Source: Clostridiales bacterium UBA7001 (lineage in GTDB: Bacteria; Bacillota; Clostridia; TANB77; CAG-508). From it: DNA of 17,250 nucleotides. The stretch lies in contig DJXP01000072.1 of assembly GCA_002449785.1 (NCBI GenBank), positions 1-17,250 on the forward strand, given 5' to 3'. The position numbers were made by a program, and so were the translations under genes. This document shows, piece by piece, positions 14,865 through 17,250 of the stretch (positions are counted from its first letter, which is position 1; each line of letters opens with the position of its first letter). Below the pieces are notes generated by a model, which worked only from the letters and a program-made list of their open reading frames with translations, made no database searches and was not told the DNA's origin.

Positions 14865-14916
14865 AAAGGGGCTATATGTTAAATGATTATTTCATTTAAC
14901 ATATATTATTATAGAT
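14865..14916 (+). promoter_or_regulatory. Hairpin-interrupted start region of polC with seven-codon mini-ORF
   Basis: AAAGGGG (14865-14871) is the only good ribosome binding site before polC, 45 bases from its ATG. Between them TATATGTTAAATGA (14873-14886) pairs perfectly with TCATTTAACATATA (14892-14905), 14 pairs with a five-base loop. Looping it out leaves 12 bases. Inside it a mini-ORF runs from ATG (14876) to TAA (14897-14899), seven codons, four bases after the binding site. There is no T-run after the stem, so a terminator is unlikely. Confidence 0.55.
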
Positions 14917-17250
14917 ATGCAAAAATTTATAAAGGATGTTTTTGGGGATTATAGTACTAATAGTAGTTTAATAGAAGCAGAAATTGAAAATATTAATTTG
15001 TTCAAAAAAACTAATAGATTACAAGTTAATATTATTTCAAATAAGCAAATAAATATAAGTGAAATAGATAGTTTTGAAGACTATTTAATAAATAGATTTA
15101 AAGTTAGTAAAGCATCATTAGATATTGCTTATAAAGATGCAGAAATTTTATTTGATATTGAAAATAATTGGAACAACATAATTAAATATATTGGTAAGAA
15201 AGAACCTTTCAGTAAAGCTATTTTATCTGATAGCAATGTTACAGTAACTGATAATAAATTAGATGTTAATTTAAATATGAAAGGAGCTTCTTTTTTATTG
15301 TCTAAAAAGTTTGATAAAGGAATAGAACATTTAGTATCTAATTTATATAATAAAAATTTTGAAGTATCATTTATAGAAAAAGAATTAACTCCAGAAGAAG
15401 AAAGGAAGCTTATAGAGGAAAGAGATAAAGAAGAAAAAGAAGCATTAATAGAACTTGAAAAAAAGGCAGAGGAAGAACTAGAGGAAATTAGAGAAAAGAA
15501 AAGATTAGAAAAAGAAGCAGAAAAGCAAAGAAAACTAGAAGATGATGAAAAAAGAAAAGAAGAGTTAAAAGCACAAAACCCTGAACTTGCAGCTAAAATT
15601 GAAGCATATCAAAATGATAAGAAAAATGAAGTGTCTCCTTTAATCTTAGGAAGAAGTCTTACTATAAGAACAGACCTTGTAAAGGTTGAGAATATCCCTA
15701 TGAGTGAAGATACAGAGCTTAGAGTTTGTATTGATGGAGAAATACTAGAGGGCTCTTTAGATTCAAGAGATATAAAAAATGAAAAAGTTATTATAATGTT
15801 TGATATATATGATGGAACAAGTACAATTGCTTGTAAAGCTTTTATTGAAAAAGAAAAGGAAAAAGAAGTTAAAGGTAGGATTTCTAAAGTAAAAGGACTA
15901 AGAATAGAAGGCACAGCTAAATATAGTACATATTCTAAAGAAGTAGAAGTTATGGCAAATACTATAATAGAATCTACTGGTATTAAAAAAGAAAAAAGAA
16001 TGGATAACAGTGAAAACAAAAGAGTTGAGCTTCATATGCATACACAAATGAGTCAATTAGATGCTATAACTCCATGCAGTGATTTATTGAAAAGAGCTGT
16101 TTCTTGGGGATGGAAATCCATAGCTATAACGGATCATGGTGTTGTTCAAAGTTTTCCAGATGCACATAAATTCTTAGAAAAAACAGGAGCTGATTTAAAA
16201 GTAATTTATGGTGTAGAAGCATATTTTTGTCCTGATAAAGACCCATGTGTTTCTAATTCTAAAGGACAAAATATAGATACTGAATATTGTGTTTTTGACT
16301 TAGAAACAACAGGTATATCTCATATTACAGAAAAGATAACCGAAATTGGTGCGATTAAAATTAAAAATGGAGAAATTATAGATACTTTTTCTACATTTGT
16401 TAATCCAGAAAAGCCAATCCCAGAAGAAGTTGTAAATGTTACACATATTACTGATGATATGGTTAAAGATGCAGAAACAATTGAGAAAGTAATGCCGAAG
16501 TTTTTGGAATTTATTGGTGATTCAGTACTTGTTGCACATAATGCTGATTTTGATATTGGATATATGAAATACAATTGTGAAAAATTATCACTTCCATTTG
16601 ATAATACACATATAGATACTTTGCGTTTAGCTAAAGCTATATTTCCTGAATATGGTAGATATAGATTAGGTTATATTGCAGATAAATTGGGAATTAAAGT
16701 TGATGTAGCTCACCGTGCATTAGATGATGTAAAGACATTAGTTCAAGTATTTAATGAAATGATATTAAGAGCCAAAGATAAAGATGCAAAAATTATAGAT
16801 GATTTTGATAATGTTTTTGATATAGATTTTAGAAAACTTCCAACATACCATATGATAATTTTAGCTCAAAATTATGTTGGACTAAAAAATTTATATAAAC
16901 TTGTATCTTATTCTCATTTAGATTATTTTTATAAAAAACCTAGAATACTAAAATCTATGCTTAATCAGTATAGAGAAGGTCTAATTATTGGAAGTGCATG
17001 TGAAGCAGGAGAACTTTATAGAGCAATAGTAAGTGGAAAAACAGATGAAGAGTTAGAAGAAATTGCTGAGTATTATGATTACTTAGAAATACAACCACTT
17101 AAAAATAATGAATACTTAATTAAAGAAGGACAAGTTGAAGGTTGGGAAACTTTAAGAGAATTTAACAAAAAGATAGTAGCTTTAGGTGAGAAATTAAACA
17201 AGCCTGTTGTTGCAACATGTGATGTACATTTTATGGATCCAGAAGATGAA
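14917..17250 (+). CDS. polC: DNA polymerase III alpha subunit, PolC type (5' part)
   Basis: The replicative polymerase of low-GC Gram-positives, here the first 778 codons; a full PolC has about 1,430-1,460 residues, so the polymerase domain lies beyond the window. Parts in order: N-terminal domain (1-155), a highly charged Glu/Lys helix (about 159-231), an OB-fold domain (about 240-345), the first half of the PHP domain (RVELHMHT, 369-376), an inserted DEDDh proofreading exonuclease (about 455-620), and the second PHP half from about 630 (TYHMIILAQNYVGLKNLYKLV). Exonuclease residues are present: D461 and E463 in FDLETTG, D544/D546 in HNADFD, H599 and D604 in HRALDD. The ATG at 14917 is chosen because a stop lies in frame at 14884. 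It has no ribosome binding site directly upstream. Confidence 0.96.
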   Translation, partial: MQKFIKDVFGDYSTNSSLIEAEIENINLFKKTNRLQVNIISNKQINISEIDSFEDYLINRFKVSKASLDIAYKDAEILFDIENNWNNIIKYIGKKEPFSKAILSDSNVTVTDNKLDVNLNMKGASFLLSKKFDKGIEHLVSNLYNKNFEVSFIEKELTPEEERKLIEERDKEEKEALIELEKKAEEELEEIREKKRLEKEAEKQRKLEDDEKRKEELKAQNPELAAKIEAYQNDKKNEVSPLILGRSLTIRTDLVKVENIPMSEDTELRVCIDGEILEGSLDSRDIKNEKVIIMFDIYDGTSTIACKAFIEKEKEKEVKGRISKVKGLRIEGTAKYSTYSKEVEVMANTIIESTGIKKEKRMDNSENKRVELHMHTQMSQLDAITPCSDLLKRAVSWGWKSIAITDHGVVQSFPDAHKFLEKTGADLKVIYGVEAYFCPDKDPCVSNSKGQNIDTEYCVFDLETTGISHITEKITEIGAIKIKNGEIIDTFSTFVNPEKPIPEEVVNVTHITDDMVKDAETIEKVMPKFLEFIGDSVLVAHNADFDIGYMKYNCEKLSLPFDNTHIDTLRLAKAIFPEYGRYRLGYIADKLGIKVDVAHRALDDVKTLVQVFNEMILRAKDKDAKIIDDFDNVFDIDFRKLPTYHMIILAQNYVGLKNLYKLVSYSHLDYFYKKPRILKSMLNQYREGLIIGSACEAGELYRAIVSGKTDEELEEIAEYYDYLEIQPLKNNEYLIKEGQVEGWETLREFNKKIVALGEKLNKPVVATCDVHFMDPEDE

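Noticed and set aside
14873..14905. Hairpin before polC as a transcription terminator
   Set aside because: A perfect 14-pair stem, but almost all A-T and not followed by a T-run. Termination here would also cut polC from its only visible promoter.
15609..16019. 136-codon minus-strand open frame
   Set aside because: Lies within polC, whose plus-strand translation matches the family throughout.
1..17250. CRISPR arrays, tRNA or rRNA genes, transposase genes, riboswitches
   Set aside because: No regularly spaced repeats, no cloverleaf or rRNA-like sequence, no transposase frame and no recognisable riboswitch were seen on either strand.

Overview
The window is strongly AT-rich DNA from a low-GC Firmicute, most likely an uncultured or gut-type member of the Clostridia. 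The evidence is a Gram-positive PolC-type DNA polymerase III, AAGGAGG-type ribosome binding sites, occasional GTG and TTG starts, TTGACA/TATAAT-like promoters with extended -10 elements, and short hairpin-plus-T-run terminators. Every gene I support is on the + strand.

Positions 1-184 hold nothing I can name. Positions 185-6746 are an accessory, envelope-oriented region. It contains an ECF-like sigma factor with a C-terminal two-helix membrane hairpin, an Fsr-like MFS transporter, a small polytopic membrane protein whose 3' end is supplied by a REP-like palindrome, and a membrane-anchored PstS-like solute-binding protein. Two tiny signal-peptide/single-helix proteins lie at 3481 and 6447. Between them are a three-part chimeric pseudogene (3729-4005) and an unrecognised trio: a 494-residue bitopic repeat/coiled-coil protein followed by 156- and 88-residue soluble proteins. 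The pseudogene is stitched from second copies of the 6447, 1106 and 2155 genes, so the region has duplicated and decayed.

Positions 6748-10121 hold short transcription units: a FucO-like iron alcohol dehydrogenase, a conserved hypothetical whose ribosome binding site lies inside the dehydrogenase terminator, greA, and a Nudix hydrolase.

Positions 10238-17250 are a housekeeping operon from one promoter: pyrH, frr, uppS, cdsA, rseP, a zinc-ribbon/PH-like membrane protein, and polC, which runs off the window. This is the widespread Firmicutes order, but dxr (usual between cdsA and rseP) and ispG (usual before polC) are absent here. The genes join UMP phosphorylation, ribosome recycling, undecaprenyl and CDP-diacylglycerol lipid supply, regulated intramembrane proteolysis and replication. 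frr and polC share an odd start region: a Shine-Dalgarno, then a perfect hairpin carrying a seven-codon mini-ORF, then the real start codon.

The best candidates for something undescribed are the membrane-tethered sigma factor with its neighbours (241-6746) and the hairpin-interrupted start regions of frr and polC.
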